Assembly (NCBI GenBank): GCA_009823395.1
Contig: CM020502.1
Coordinates: 14,571,001 to 14,635,000 of the forward strand
Origin: Thamnaconus septentrionalis
Taxonomy: Eukaryota > Chordata > Actinopteri > Tetraodontiformes > Monacanthidae
Length of the DNA stretch: 64,000 nucleotides
Direction: 5' to 3'
Shown: piece by piece, positions 12,601-26,800 of the stretch
Numbering within the stretch: the stretch's first letter is position 1
Layout: each line of letters starts with the position of its first letter
Position numbers and translations under genes: made by a program
Notes under the pieces: generated by a model
Database searches by the model: none
What the model was told of the DNA's origin: nothing
The model's input: the letters and a program-made list of their open reading frames with translations, nothing else

Positions 12601-14269
12601 CAGAACTGTGCCATTACAGATGATGCTTTTTTGTGTGTGATGGGTTTTATTAAATACCATCTTGAAAGTTCATGCCAGAGACCATAGTGTAGAAGCCCTG
12701 TATGAGTGATGATGGTCAAAATGGATCTGAGGTCAACATCCTGACTATTAAACCGTCTGTCAGTGTTGTTATCTGTCCACATAAAAGCATCGATTTTAAT
12801 TTTCTGACAGACTGTTTTCTAGTTTCTCTTATGACAAACCAAATAAAAGTGTGTCCAAGTCTTAGAGTTGAATTCAGCCTCATCACTTTGACTTCTCCCA
12901 TTGTGACCTCTGATACACTCCAGCCCCTACTGCACATGACTGCGTTCAGTCTTTGTATTTATATTGTTGCTTTGTCCACTTCTACTCTCCTTTCACTTTA
13001 GCAAATGTGGGTGTTTGATGAAGACGTAGGGATGAACCAGAGAGAAGTCACCTATGTTCCAGGACTGTACAAAATCTTTGATGAAATTCTAGGTGAGTAA
13101 CTCCACTAGTTGGCACCACCCGTGTTAACGGCAGCTTAATAAGCCCTTGACTGGGTTTATTAATGGACTGTGCGGAGGTTAGTTTCCCTCTGGGTGAGTC
13201 TCAGTCCCTGCAGCCTGGATGGAGTCATTGAAAAGCAGAGAAGTCATTTATTTCATGGTTGTGTCGTGTCGGTCGTCTCCATGTTTCTTTGGCTCGTTCA
13301 CACTGCAGGTCCTACAATGGTAGGGAGGTACTTTATTGATCCCCAGAGGGGAAATTTCAGTGTCGCAGCAGCCATGATACAACAGTGAGCAAGACGGTTA
13401 AAAATACACAAACACAATGCAACACTAATGGTGGGGAAAACTCTCCTGACTAAAAACAGTCACAGTTCCTAAAATGGCTCGTTCATACTGCAGGTTCTAA
13501 AATGGTAGAACTCAATTCACTCCTTCTTCTTTTTTCAACCATTGTCTCTTTTTATTAAGTTTTTCTCGCAAATAGCGCAGACAAGGGAGACCAAACATCC
13601 TTTTCTCCCAGGACAGATCCTGGTTCTACGCAATGTTCTGTGCATCCTGGTGGTTTTTTTGATGAGATAATGAATAATATATTTTCTATACATTACAGAG
13701 GAGGCATACTATAAAAATATTGAAATCTTTGAGTGACCTTTGAGTATCTTTTGAGGCGGGTCAAGCATCCTGGTTCACGGTAATTTGAATAGGGTCACAC
13801 TAGTGCAGACAATATGGCAAATGAACAATACACAACTGCATGCATTGTTGAATAGAAAAACAAGGACAAGTGTTAAAGAATCACCAAAAAAATGACAATA
13901 AACACCTTCAACGGAATTCCATTTATCCCCACAGGGGTCACTGTCACAAGCCCATCAGAGTCGTTCACATGTGGTGACATAGCTGCGCTTATTGTAGAAT
14001 AGCTGCATGGTTCAGATTACTGTAAAGATTCTGCAGTGTATCTGGGACAAGGCCCCAGATATTATAACAAACATTGTAGCCATACGAGTCTGTGTGTGCG
14101 AGCGTCAGGGGCAAAGTCTCTCCATTGGAGCAATTCACATTTATTTTGCTGTAAAATTCATGCGTGGTTGTTCACATTAAAATTTCAATGTGACTGCCAT
14201 TAGACGTGCGTGCGTGTGTGTTTGTCCGTGCTTCAATGACAACATGGCGAAGAAGTGAGGATAATAAAT

Positions 14270-14325
<56 letters not shown>

Positions 14326-17300
14326 AGACACTTTACAAAACAAGTGGCAGGTGTCTGAAGTAAAATCCCACATGTCTGATTAGTAAAAAATCTAATTTGT
14401 CAATTCAAGACTGTGAAAGACAAAACAAATCCTCCTGCCGTTGGCCGTACCGATGGCTTTCATAAACACACAGTAGTGTGTGTTTATGAAGGTGTTTGAT
14501 TAATGACTCGGTTTCCCTGCGCGGATGAATATTAATGACCCCGCACAGAGCAGCGGCGGATGGCGTGAGGCAGAATCCCCATCAGCAAAATAGAAAGCGC
14601 CCTCTCTTTGTGCCTGTTTGGACGCCAGAGGTGAGCGGAGACTTCTGAGCCATGCAGTCGTTTGGCTTAGTCGGTATCCACGCACTGTCAACTAGCAGGT
14701 CCACAGCAAGCATTAAGTAAAGACAATGAAGTGAACGCACGTGTTTCCAGGGTTGATATTTAAGATTTTCTTCATTTAAATTTTCTCTGAAAACCTCCAT
14801 GTGCAGCAGCCGGTGGCTGAAATGTCTGATTTTTGCAGAAAATGAGACATGCGATTCTCCTTTACTGGTATTTGATTGCTCACCCAGTTTTTCACTTCAT
14901 TGATATTTCCTCCCCTGCAGTTAACGCAGCAGACAACAAACAGCGAGACAAGAACATGAATACCATAAAGATCACCCTGGACGCGTGAGTACACACACTG
15001 TTCCTTGTGAATGAATACCAGTCAATCCTGGAGTCTCAGCACCCACATGGTTTTCCTTATCATGAAGTCGCAGCCCAAATTCATTCCACAGCACTCAGAC
15101 TTGTTTCACAAAATTAGAAAAATAGTCTAACAATACAGAATGCATTCTTACAGTCATAATCATCACATGAACAAAATATGATATGTAATATTAAAGTATA
15201 TAAATGTAGATATATTTAAATCTCTTTTTTAAAATGAAAATGGGCCACAAAGCCATGACCCACTGGTGGGTCGCGACCCACCATTTGAGAAACACTGTTA
15301 TATTGTTTTAAACCTAACCCTAGCAGTGTTATTAGCAAGCTATTAGCGTTTTTTTCTTCTTCTTACGTTTCAGGCTTGGTTTGTTCACTGATTCTGGTAT
15401 CAGTGCAAAAACATTATCTTTCAATGTCACTGGATTCATGCCAAATTTCTGTACTCCTCCAATCAGAAGTGGCTCAAACGTCTGGCCAGACTTGTAGTGT
15501 GATGTGTTGAAAGGCACAGAGCTGTTTCGTGTGCAGCTCACCTCCAGTCGGCATTAGACAGCAGCAGCAGCAGCAGTGTGTCCTTCAGCACTGCTGCCGC
15601 TGCTGCTGCCGCCCGCCGCTGCTGCTGCCGCCGCCGCCGCCGCTTCTGCTCTCACTAATGTCAGCCAAATGATGCCATTATCCTTGCACCACTCAGGTCT
15701 ACGCGTCGGCTCTCATGGACTAAATGGGAACGCTCAATTCCCTGAGCCTGCCTGCAGGGGGCGGGTGCTCATTAAGCAGTTATTTTGAGTCAACACAAAA
15801 TGCATTGTGTCATCAGATCTAGAGGGGAAAAAGATGAACAACTACTGTGAATATTATGATGATTTTCTCCCCTTTTCGAACTGCGATGTCATCGCACATC
15901 CCTGCCTCTGGGTGTCTTTGTGATTCCGTTTAGTTTCTCGAGGAGCTGCTGTGAACATTGTCCAATGACTTTGATTTTATTGATTTGATTAGATTTCCCC
16001 ACAGATGTTCTGTTATTTGAACAAAATTCCTCAGCATGTTTTTCTAGAACAGGGCGACTGTCACAAGTTTCACTGCAGTACAAACAAAAATTTACCAAAC
16101 TGTCATATACACACACATACAACTGGAATCGGTGCATCCCTAATTTTAGAAATCATTCATCATTTAATTTTTTTGCGATACTGTATCTTATAAAAACCAC
16201 TCTGAACCAAATTCCGAAAACTTCAACACGTGCGGGGTCACATGACCAGTTCACTGACCAGTGAAAATGGCGCGTTATAATTGGACGGAGGAGGAGACTT
16301 TTTACAAGTCATCAAGGAGAAAAATGTAACAACCATTCTTGACAGCCAATAAACGTTCACAAAAACTGCCATGGAAATGCAGCTACTGTGTCAGAACAGT
16401 CTCCTCACACTCTGCCCCCCCTCACCTCCCCCATCAGAGAATCCAACACCATCTCCGTGTGGAACAACGGCAAGGGAATCCCGGTGGTGGAGCACAAGGA
16501 CGAGAAGATGTACGTCCCAGCTCTAATCTTCGGCCACCTGCTCACCTCCAGCAACTACGACGACGAGGAGAAAAAAGTCACAGGTGAGCGCAGCTCTGTG
16601 ACGGAAGCTCGTCGTCGGCAGCCGTCAGCGTCGGGTTGTCGGCTCAGCTTGTCGTTGCAGCGCTGACCTTCGTCTGTCTGTTTGTCCGGCCTCAGGCGGA
16701 AGGAATGGATACGGCGCCAAACTCTGCAACATCTTCAGCACCAAGTTCACCGTGGAGACGGCCTGTAAAGAGTACAGACACAGCTTCAAGCAGGTGGGGA
16801 GAAGTTCCATCTGAACACTGCCTCCCTCACTGGGGTTCTGTTTGGCTTCATGTTGCGCTACACAACTCGGAGGATGAGGAAAAACTCAATTTAGATGTTG
16901 CAATACGACACATTTATCACCAAAGAGTTACAATTTGTGTAACTGTTTAAGTGAGGTGAGGCGCAGTGGTGATTCATCTCTGTCAGTGGAGCTCAGGTAT
17001 TGATTCAAATGACTTCATAAAACATAGATTTTTCTTGCATGCGATAAAACAAAATATCTTTGCGTCAAAGCTCTGTTGCGTTAGGCCGGTGTGTTGACCA
17101 GTGCGACTGCTGTCATAGGAAAGCCTGTCTCTGCGTCCCAATGTCACTGGGATTCATTCAGATCACAGCATTTGCAAACCCACTTGCTGCCCACGCTGGC
17201 ACCAATGCTTTTTTTCTCACCTCACATCTATGAAGTCCATTGTCCCACTCAATTCATGCCTCTCACTCTCCCCAAGCACAATGCATTATTCACTGGACAT

Positions 17301-19315
17301 GAATGCAGTTTACAGTCATTAAAATGATGCTTTTTTTTCCTTGAATGCAGCACTGACTGATTTAATCCCTTAATGCAAAGTTCAGTTATTATATAATAAG
17401 TAATTTCTATTATATATTTAAAGTTCCCACTTGGCCTTACGTGCATGTTTTTAACTGTGGGATGAAGCTGCAGTTCCCAGTGGACTCACACAGACACAGG
17501 GAGAACACAGAAACTCCAACACGGTGACACCACTGTGTCGTCCATTAGAAATATTCCTTTATGACATAAAACATGAATGGACATGTTTTTACATCATCTT
17601 GTGTTTTGCATTGTCAGACGTGGCAGAACAACATGGGGAAGACGTCGGAGCCCAGGGTCAAGTTCTTCGACGGCGACGACTTCACCTGTGTGACCTTCCA
17701 GCCAGACCTGGCAAAGTTCAAGATGGAGAAGCTGGACAAGGACATCATGGCGCTGCTCACCCGCAGAGCGTACGACGTGGCCGGATCCTGCAAGGGGGTG
17801 AAGGTCCTGCTCAACGGCAAGAAGTTGCCTGTAAGTCCTGCCTGACAGCGTTGATGAAATGCACTCACAAAATGTCCTTCTAATGTTGAAACTTCAATGT
17901 AGTTTATTCAAATTTGTATATGTATATGAATATATATGTATGTGTGTGTGTGTATGTCTATCTATCTATCTATCCATATATATATGTGTGTGTCTGGTGG
18001 TGGACCAGATATATACATATATATATACACATGACTATTTGTTTATATGTTAAAACTGGCTAACACATGCAAGTGTTAGTCAGTGCAACAAACTTTCTTT
18101 TTTCCAATATACTGCCTTCGTTATATGTATTTTTTTTTAAACAAAACTCTGCAACATTAATCTAAAATTTATGGCAGGTTTGATTGATTTTTGCAAATTC
18201 ATTACAAATACAAATTGGAGAAATCATTTCTGAAATATTTTCAGCCTCTGCCGTGTTTTAGTGACCAACATTACCCGTTAAATCAACCTGCGCCTTCTCC
18301 TTCTCCACCCACAAGGTCAACAGCTTCCGCAGCTACGTGGATCTGTACGTGAAGGACAAGCTGGACGAGACCGGGGTGGCGCTCAAGGTGGTGAATGAGA
18401 CGGTGAACGATCGCTGGGAGGTTTGCCTCACCATGAGCGAGAAGGGATTCCAGCAGATCAGCTTCGTCAACAGCATCGCCACCACCAAGGTCTGCAGCCG
18501 TGTCGCCACGAGGCCTCCGACGCTCTGCGTCTGCGTCTCACACCGCCGGTTAATGCTGAGCGCGCGTGTGTTTCAGGGGGGCAGACACATCGACTATGTG
18601 GTGGACCAGATCGTGTCCAAACTCATCGAGGTGGTGAAGAAGAAGAACAAGGCAGGAGTTTCAGTCAAACCCTTCCAGGTGAGCCAAAGTTAAAAAAACA
18701 AAAAACAAACAAGATGCTTCCACTGCAGCCATTTGTTGAACTCATGGAAATTCTAACCTTTATTAAAAAAGTCAAAAAAAGTATTTATCTACTTTTCACG
18801 AAAGAGGATTTGGGCCACAAGAAGCGAAAAAATATTACAGGAAAGAGATTATTTAAGTTTTCATTTCGAGTTTTAAGTTGAAATTTCGTGAATAGAGTCA
18901 ACAAAAAAAAAGGTTTTTATTTTGTAGGGTAGGGCTCACCAACGTTTTTTGAACCAGAGAGCTACTTCATGGGTACCAAGTCATACGAAGGGCAACCAGT
19001 TTGCTACGCTCTTCTGAAATAACACGTCTCAGTTAACCTTTAGTTGTGTATCATTATTAATGATACTCTGATACACTGATCACGTTAATGAGTTCTCAAT
19101 AATTATCAACAATAAATTACCACGGTTGGATACAGATAATATCAATATTCAACACCTTATTTCTATTAATCTGAGTTCACAGAGTTCACTTAAACCTCTC
19201 TAAACTTAATGAATTCATAAAAATTGCAGCATATTAAAATGATCTAAAATTAGAGGAGTTCTGCGGGCAACTCGTGTGGTTCTTCGGGGAAACCTGGAAG
19301 GGATGAAGAAAGTAC

Positions 19316-19363
<48 letters not shown>

Positions 19364-20786
19364 GTATCTATCTCCAGGTGAAGAACCACATCTGGGTGTT
19401 TGTGAACGCGCTGATTGAGAACCCGTCCTTCGACTCCCAGACCAAGGAGAACATGACCCTCCAGACCAAAAGCTTCGGGTCCAAGTGTCCTTTGTCGGAG
19501 AAGTTCATCCGGGCTGTAAGCGCACATCTTCCCCTCTCGTTTCCCTTGTTCTCTCCGCTTTCTTGGCTTGCGTCTTTTTTTTTACTCTTTGCATTTCGCC
19601 GACAGGCCACCAACTGTGGAATCGTGGAGAGCATCCTCAACTGGGTGAAGTTCAAAGCTCAGACACAGCTGAACAAAAAGTGCTCGTCTGTGAAGCACAG
19701 CAAGATCAAAGGCATCCCCAAGCTGGACGACGCCAACGACGCTGGTGTGTGAACCTTCACATCCTTCACATCCTTCACATCCTTCACATCCTCCACATCC
19801 TTCACTCACTCACATGGAGACGAGTGTCCATCGCTGATTAGATGGCTTCTCTGTCTGCAAACACACTTTGTTATCTGGAAATGAGGGCTTCTTCAAAGAT
19901 AGCATCTCGGCTTTTAGACGTAAATTCGTAAATCGGAATCATTCTGATGAAAGATACTGTGTATTTTATCCTTTTTCTTCTTATCATTTTGACTTTTGAT
20001 TCATAGATTTTGACTCTTAATTGAGTTCTGAACTGTTGGAGGAGAAACATTTCAGAGGTTTTGTTCTAATTTTTCAGTTTGGCTTTAAACGTCTTACAAT
20101 AAGGTCAGAACTCGGCAACTGGGCCTCAGAAGTTCAGAACACACAGAAACAGCCGGTCCAACCTGCAAGCTCACACGGTTCTGGTTCTCTTGGTCCTGAG
20201 ACCATCACGCACTGGTCCTGATGGGCAGAGTGTCTCATGTGCCGAGGCTCCGGCAAAGAAACCAAACAGAGTGGATCAGCGCTGACCCACAGATTCATAC
20301 AGTCCAAGTCAAAGTGATCCCATAAGTCCAGGTTCTTCAGGATTTCATATGTTATGCGTCTACAAAATGTGTCTCTCAGGCGGCAGGCACTCGTCAGAAT
20401 GCACACTGATCCTCACTGAGGGCGACTCCGCCAAGTCTCTGGCCGTCTCTGGACTCGGCGTGATCGGACGCGACCGCTACGGCGTCTTCCCGCTCAGGGG
20501 AAAGATCCTGAACGTGCGAGAGGCCACGCATAAACAGGTAAGACACAGATTGATGACCAGGTCCGGCTGACTTTTCTGATGTTGCAAGTCATGGTTGCAT
20601 ACTGTGTTTTAGTGGCATCTTAGTGGCATCAGTGAAGTGAACGCTTCCAAATCTGACCCGGTCGAGCAAAACTTGGTTCCTGCAGCATTGAAATCACAAT
20701 GAAGACTAAGTTTGGCCCTGAGTGCACACCTCTGCACCGAATGAGTTGTTAATATGTTTGATCAGCTTTTTATTTACTCTCACATC

Positions 20787-20823
<37 letters not shown>

Positions 20824-23800
20824 GATCATGGAAAACGCTGAGATCAACAACATCATCAAAATTGTCGGCCTTCAGTACAAAAAGAGCTACGACGACCCCG
20901 AGTCGCTGAGGTCCCTCCGTTACGGCAGGATCATGATCATGACTGATCAGGTGACCTGTTCTCACTCACTCACTCACTCACTCACTCACTCACTCACTCA
21001 CTCACTCACTCTCTCACCTTCTGGGTGAATGAACGCCCATCCAGCTAACAGCTCCAACGTCTCTGTGTCGTCCTAGGATCAAGACGGCTCCCACATCAAA
21101 GGACTTCTCATCAACTTCTTCCACCACAACTGGCCGTCCCTGCTGAAACACACATTCCTGGAGGAGTTCATCACACCGATTGTCAAAGTAATGGACACTT
21201 TTCTGCAACGGCCTTCATGTTTTCTCCACTTTAGCAACAGGAAGATGAAAACTATGAAACCATCCCTTTAATGACAGATTTTTTTGTATTTTTGTTTACA
21301 TTGCCTTTTACATTCAGTGGAGGACATTCGTTCAAAGTATATTTTATTATTTTTTGACCCTCTAAAAACTTCCAAACTTGCAAATGTTATAAGAATATAT
21401 ATATATAACAGCTCTGCCACCCACTTTTGGGTCGCGAGCCAGTGAAGAAACTGAGATATAGTGATCATAGAATCTTCATGCACTTTATACAAAACATCTT
21501 TCTTTGTAAATCTAATCGAACCTAATCAGTCAAATCATATATGAAATTGTTGCTTGCAGGCGACCAAGAACAAGCAGGAGTTGTCCTTCTACAGCATTCC
21601 AGAGTTTGACGAGTGGAAGAAGCAAACGGAAAACTACAAAACGTGGCACATAAAGTACTACAAAGGTTTGCGCCTCATTTTTTAAAGATCCGTCCAGTTT
21701 GCATCTCTCAGTTTGTGGCGACCAGAAAAAAAAAAATCTCCCGTCGCTTTTCCTGAAAATTTTTTTTAAAATTCATTCCTCAGGTTTGGGTACAAGTACA
21801 AGCAAGGAGGCGAAAGAGTATTTTGCCGAAATGGAGAGGCATCGAATTACGTTCAAATACGGCGGAGCGGAGGACGATGCAGCCATCACTCTGGTGAGTG
21901 TCAGTCAGGACCTGCAGGACTGCTGGAAGTCTGTAGTCACGTTAGGAGCTGATCACTAAATGATCTAAAGTACTGATATCCAGTAGGTTGCTGCACAGGG
22001 TCAAATCATCATAAATCATGGATTTTTTTAACAACTTGAGAAGCTGATTGGACAAAACTCTCGTGTGCCTCATTTAAAGGTCCAGTGTATAAAATTTGGT
22101 TTGATTTATGACTTTTATATTGGTGGAAGCTTAACATAATGCCCATAAATACGTTAATAAAAGTGTATGATCACACCACAATAAAAGTAATTTGGTTTTC
22201 CTGCCCTTAGAATTGTTCTTATATACATAGATCAAGGGTCTTGCTCCTAGTTAGCTGACATCTTGCACCTGACGGTGACCTAAATACAAAACGTGCTGTC
22301 AAGTGGGCTTCTTTAAATACCTGCTTCCTTAAAAATTTCCCACTCTGGATTTTTAAAGGCCTCCAACTGGTGCACTCGATGTGTGCAACTGTCCTCTTGT
22401 CCATCTGTCAATGAGGAAATTCTGTCCAGATGTGATCAAATAAAATGCCAGTGTTGCAACAATTCATACAGCAGCTTACATCGTTTACGAGCTGGCGGAT
22501 CGCTTCCAATTTGTCTCGTTGAAGCCCTGGCGGTAGCCGTCACTGCTGAGTATCAGTCACGCACTTAAAAAATGATACATGTTGGACCTTTGGATGAGAG
22601 ATGAACAGCAGTTCAGGCTTGTCTCGCAATGACCGAACCGCCCAGTGCGGTAAACAGTCTTAAATCACAGCCAATGAAAAAGCACACACGACATCTGAAC
22701 GTTAACGTTCTCTCAACCCTCGCGTTGGTACGAAACGTTAATTACGCCGCGATGCGTGATTGTTTTTCCCCTTTAGGCCTTCAGTAAGAAGAAGACGGAC
22801 GACAGGAAGGAATGGCTCACTAACTTCATGGAGGACAGGCGCCAGAGGAGAATGCACGGCCTGCCCGAGGTTTGGAAGCTCGCCTGGTTTTCAAAGATAT
22901 TTCAATGACAAATCAGCCACCAGATGCAGCTGATTGACAATGAGTCTCAATAATTCCTCTTTGTGAGACTTTCAAGTCATCTTGATGAAACATCACACAC
23001 ATGATGAGAAGCTTGTGCGTATATTTTTGATGTTTAACAGTTGTTTTTTCTTTTTTCTTTTATAGCAATATCTGTATGGAAGCCAAACTAAATACCTCTC
23101 CTACAACGACTTCATCAACAAAGAGCTGATTCTATTCTCCAATTCTGACAACGAGAGGTCGATCCCATCCTTGGTCGATGGTTCGTCTTCTCCTTCTTCA
23201 TTCCAACTGGTATTCTGAGTTTGTTAAAGGTCCAGTGTGTAATATTTGGAGTTTTTTTTTTTTTTTAAGAAGAAACAGTGACATCAAGTGGTTACAATTT
23301 AGATTGCAGCGCTCTTTCACTCTCCCTCCCTCTCCTGACCTTGCCAGTGAGCTACGCTGGGCTGCACACCCAAACCTGGATGCCTTGCCCACGTTCTTCT
23401 TCGTTGGTTTAGTTTTGAAGATAGAAGCGTTCGCCCTAAATATGAAACACACAGTCAGGTGACCTGGATTGTCCACACCAGGCTTCCTTAGAATTGTTGT
23501 AGCGCACATGGCAGCAAACTGGGAGCAAGACCCTTATTTATTGGACTGTGATTTTACACTTTTAATGATGTATTGTTATTGACAGTGTAGATATTACACA
23601 CTGGACATTTAACTGTGTTTCTTAGTTTGTTAGCTACTCACACAGTCATTAAACCTTAAACCCTTAAACTAATTTGCACTGCAACCTTTAACATATCGAC
23701 TCTGAATAGGAATTGTGCAGCAAAAGCGTTTTATGGTAACTGATGGATTCTTTTTGCCAAACTTGCCGAATCATCCCGGCTGCACAGCCGAAGGGAGAGT

Positions 23801-26800
23801 GTAGTAGCGATGCCTTGATGTGTGCGTTGTTGCCCAGGTTTGAAACCGGGCCAGAGGAAGGTGCTGTACACCTGCTTGAAGAGAAACGACAAGAGGGAAG
23901 TGAAGGTGGCGCAACTGGCCGGCTCGGTGGCAGAGATGTCTGCGTACCATCACGGAGAGGTACGGAGCACCTGGTGGCAAAAGTATTCACATTCTGTACT
24001 TAAGTAAAAGTACAGATACTTGTGTAAAAAATGATCTAGTTGAAGTACTGATTCGATTCTTTCACTCAAATGAAAGTACGCAAGTTCTGAAACGTTGTTT
24101 TTTGCCATTAACTATGAACTGTTTTGTCAAAAAAAAACAAAAGTTGTGAGTGAATAATGTGAACTGAACTGACCAGAGGTCTCGATGGACATCTGGATCA
24201 TTTTAGCAACTTTACTGCTTTCAATACTATAGTTTACTAATGTTTATTTTCTTTTACAAAGACAGCACAACCACAATGTAATCAGCAATACTTATGACCA
24301 GTGAGCCATTATTGGATGTTTCAATAACTTTTAATAACAATGGCTAATGTTATTTTACACGTGTTTTCTTTTGTACTGAAAAACTACTGAACAGAGCCCC
24401 GGAGCCCGAGATACTCTAAAATAATCTTCCTCTAAAATTTGATGCACTTTGTGTTAAACTACACAGCAGGATAGTTCAAATAGCCCCACTTCAAGCAACA
24501 ACAACAAATTACTTTTAACAGAATTTGTCTGTTTATTATTTATTAGTATTATCTATTATTCCTAGTTCATTTATTTTTTTAGTCTTATGAAGCAAAGTTG
24601 TTTTTTTTAAAATGGTTCAAAATAGTTGGGAAAGCAGCAACATTTTAAAGAGGATGATTAAAAGACACCTTGCTGGAAAGAGATGTTGCTGTTCCATTTA
24701 GAATCAAACTGGAATTTAAAAAAGATACTGCTCTTTTTTTTCTGTTTTGTTATTATTTTTCTTTGATATATAAAGTCTTGGTCTAGTCTTGATCTCAATG
24801 CTCTCTAGTCTTGATAAAGTCTTGATCTCAAAGCGACTCACGACTCACTAGTTGTTTTGTGTGTTGGCCCGCAGCAAGCGCTCATGATGACCATCGTGAA
24901 CTTGGCTCAGAACTTTGTGGGCAGCAACAACGCGAACATCCTGCAGCCGCTGGGTCAGTTCGGCACTCGCATCAACGGGGGCAAAGACGCCGCCAGCCCT
25001 CGTTACATCTTCACCATGCTCAGGTGAGGCCGCCGGGGACGCAGCGGATCGTCCCGACGCTCTTCTTCACTCCTGTGCACCACGAAAATGTGGGTTTTGA
25101 GCAGCGAGTTCTGACGCGGCACCTCTCATTCCCAACTCAGTCCTCTTGCCAAGACCTTGTTCCCGGCCGTCGACTCCAACCTGCTCAAGTTCCTGTTTGA
25201 CGACAACCAGAAGGTGGAGCCCGAGTGGTACATTCCCATCATCCCCATGGTGTTGGTGAACGGCGCAGAGGGCATCGGGACCGGCTGGGCCTGCAAGATC
25301 CCCAATTACAACCCGCGGGAGATCGTCAACAACATCAACCGCATGCTGAAGCATCAGGACCCCCTGCCGCTGGTAAGCAACACGCTCACAAACAGCACCA
25401 GCCCTGCATTCACAGGCTGTTAGTCAAGCAGGACACAGTGAAGACAAGTCACCTCTCAACAATCAACATTAAAGGCAAAGCAGGGGTTTGTTTGACAATG
25501 ATTGCACAACAGCGCCGTTCCGTCAAATCCTTTTGTTGCTTTGTGGATACGCACAAATATTTTGTTCATCTTTCCCTTAAAGTCCAGTGTGTAGATGTAT
25601 CGACCCTCTCTTAACATGATACACAGATTCACAGTGTAACTATACTGTGAACTATTAGAACTTTATATTATGAAGGTTGTCCAAAATTTGTAGTTGTTGA
25701 ACAGCCATTTATGTCAACCTGAAAACCACATAAAATGAGTTTTTGGACCTGTCACCAATTGTGATGCACTGTAACGATCTTAAAGTCTCAAAGTGCAGTT
25801 TATTTTAGTGCCGTCACCAACACGTGTACTCAGAACACATTCAGAGTACAAGAATTACAAGAATTCAGTTTCCTTATTTTGTCTTATTAACAATAAACAA
25901 CAAAATAATTCCCATTTGTTAGTGTGCCTCTGTTGCAGCCTTTGAAACGCACAAAAAATTCTCTGGCAAATATTTAAATGTTATAATTATTATAATAATA
26001 GTTGGGATGGAATAAGATGTGTCCAAAAACTTTTTTCCACTTCTGTATTCCAGTGTGAACTCCCTGATATGGGGCGTGTGCTGTAGACTTGCATACTCAA
26101 ACACTTATTAAGTACATGAGTAATGACTGGAGTAAGGTTTGGGCAGGTTGACCTCAGTGTGGATGCAGAGTTGCAGCCTCAAAGCTTCTCGTCCACCTGA
26201 TCAGATGAAAAGTCTGTCTCCTCTCTCTCCCCGTCGTCCCCAAACAGCTTCCCAGCTACAAAAACTTCCGAGGAGTCATCCACGAACTGGGCCAGAACCA
26301 GTACCTGGTCAGCGGGGAGATCTCGGTCATCGACAGGAACACCATCGAGATCACCGAGCTTCCCGTTCGAACCTGGACGCAGGTGAGCTTCAGTCCTCCG
26401 TGGTGTCGGGCGTCTCGGTGTGGATGTTTGCCACCTCGACTAAACCCCCGACTGTTTGTTCCCTCGGCTCCTGTGTGCAGGCCTACAAGGAGTCTGTGCT
26501 GGAGCCCATGCTGCAGGGCACTGACAAGACCCCCGCCCTCATCAACGACTACAAGGAGTACCACACCGACTCCACCGTCAAGTTTGTGGTTCGCATGTCT
26601 GAGGAGAAGCTCACCCAGGCCGAGTCAGTCGGTCTGCACAAGGTCTTCAAGCTGCAATCCAGCCTCACCTGCAACTCCATGGTACAGTCACAGTCCAGTT
26701 CACTGCTTTAGGCGCCTCGCTGACATTAAATGTCATATACATGCATATACAACTGCTGTCAGTGTTGTGGTATTGGCACATGGTTAATAGTGAACTACTG

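Larger units (their letters stand above)
11740..13001 (+). other. TOP2B intron 2
   Basis: Contains a Tc1/mariner-like remnant (11824..12110), a retroelement tail (12181..12240), a CTA-rich trinucleotide tract (12455..12511) and a segment similar to part of intron 1 (12757..12866). No coding signal. Confidence 0.7.
14985..16437 (+). other. TOP2B intron 4
   Basis: Contains a hAT-type remnant with GGTGGGTCGCGACCCACC (about 15244..15298), a GCA/GCC triplet tract (15557..15650), a second hAT-like remnant (16042..16146) and a Myb/SANT-like transposon fragment (16246..16370). Confidence 0.7.
23960..24874 (+). other. TOP2B intron 19
   Basis: Filled by two transposon remnants: a GGTGGCAAAAGTA-family copy (23969..24378) starting 9 nt after the donor, and a GTCTTGGTCT-family fragment (24553..24850). 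Confidence 0.65.

Noticed and set aside
15557..15650. Ala-rich frame from GCN repeats in TOP2B intron 4
   Set aside because: Triplet repeat inside an intron whose flanking exons join perfectly without it.
19755..19806. Regularly spaced short repeats as a CRISPR array
   Set aside because: Contiguous 9-bp minisatellite without spacers in a vertebrate intron.
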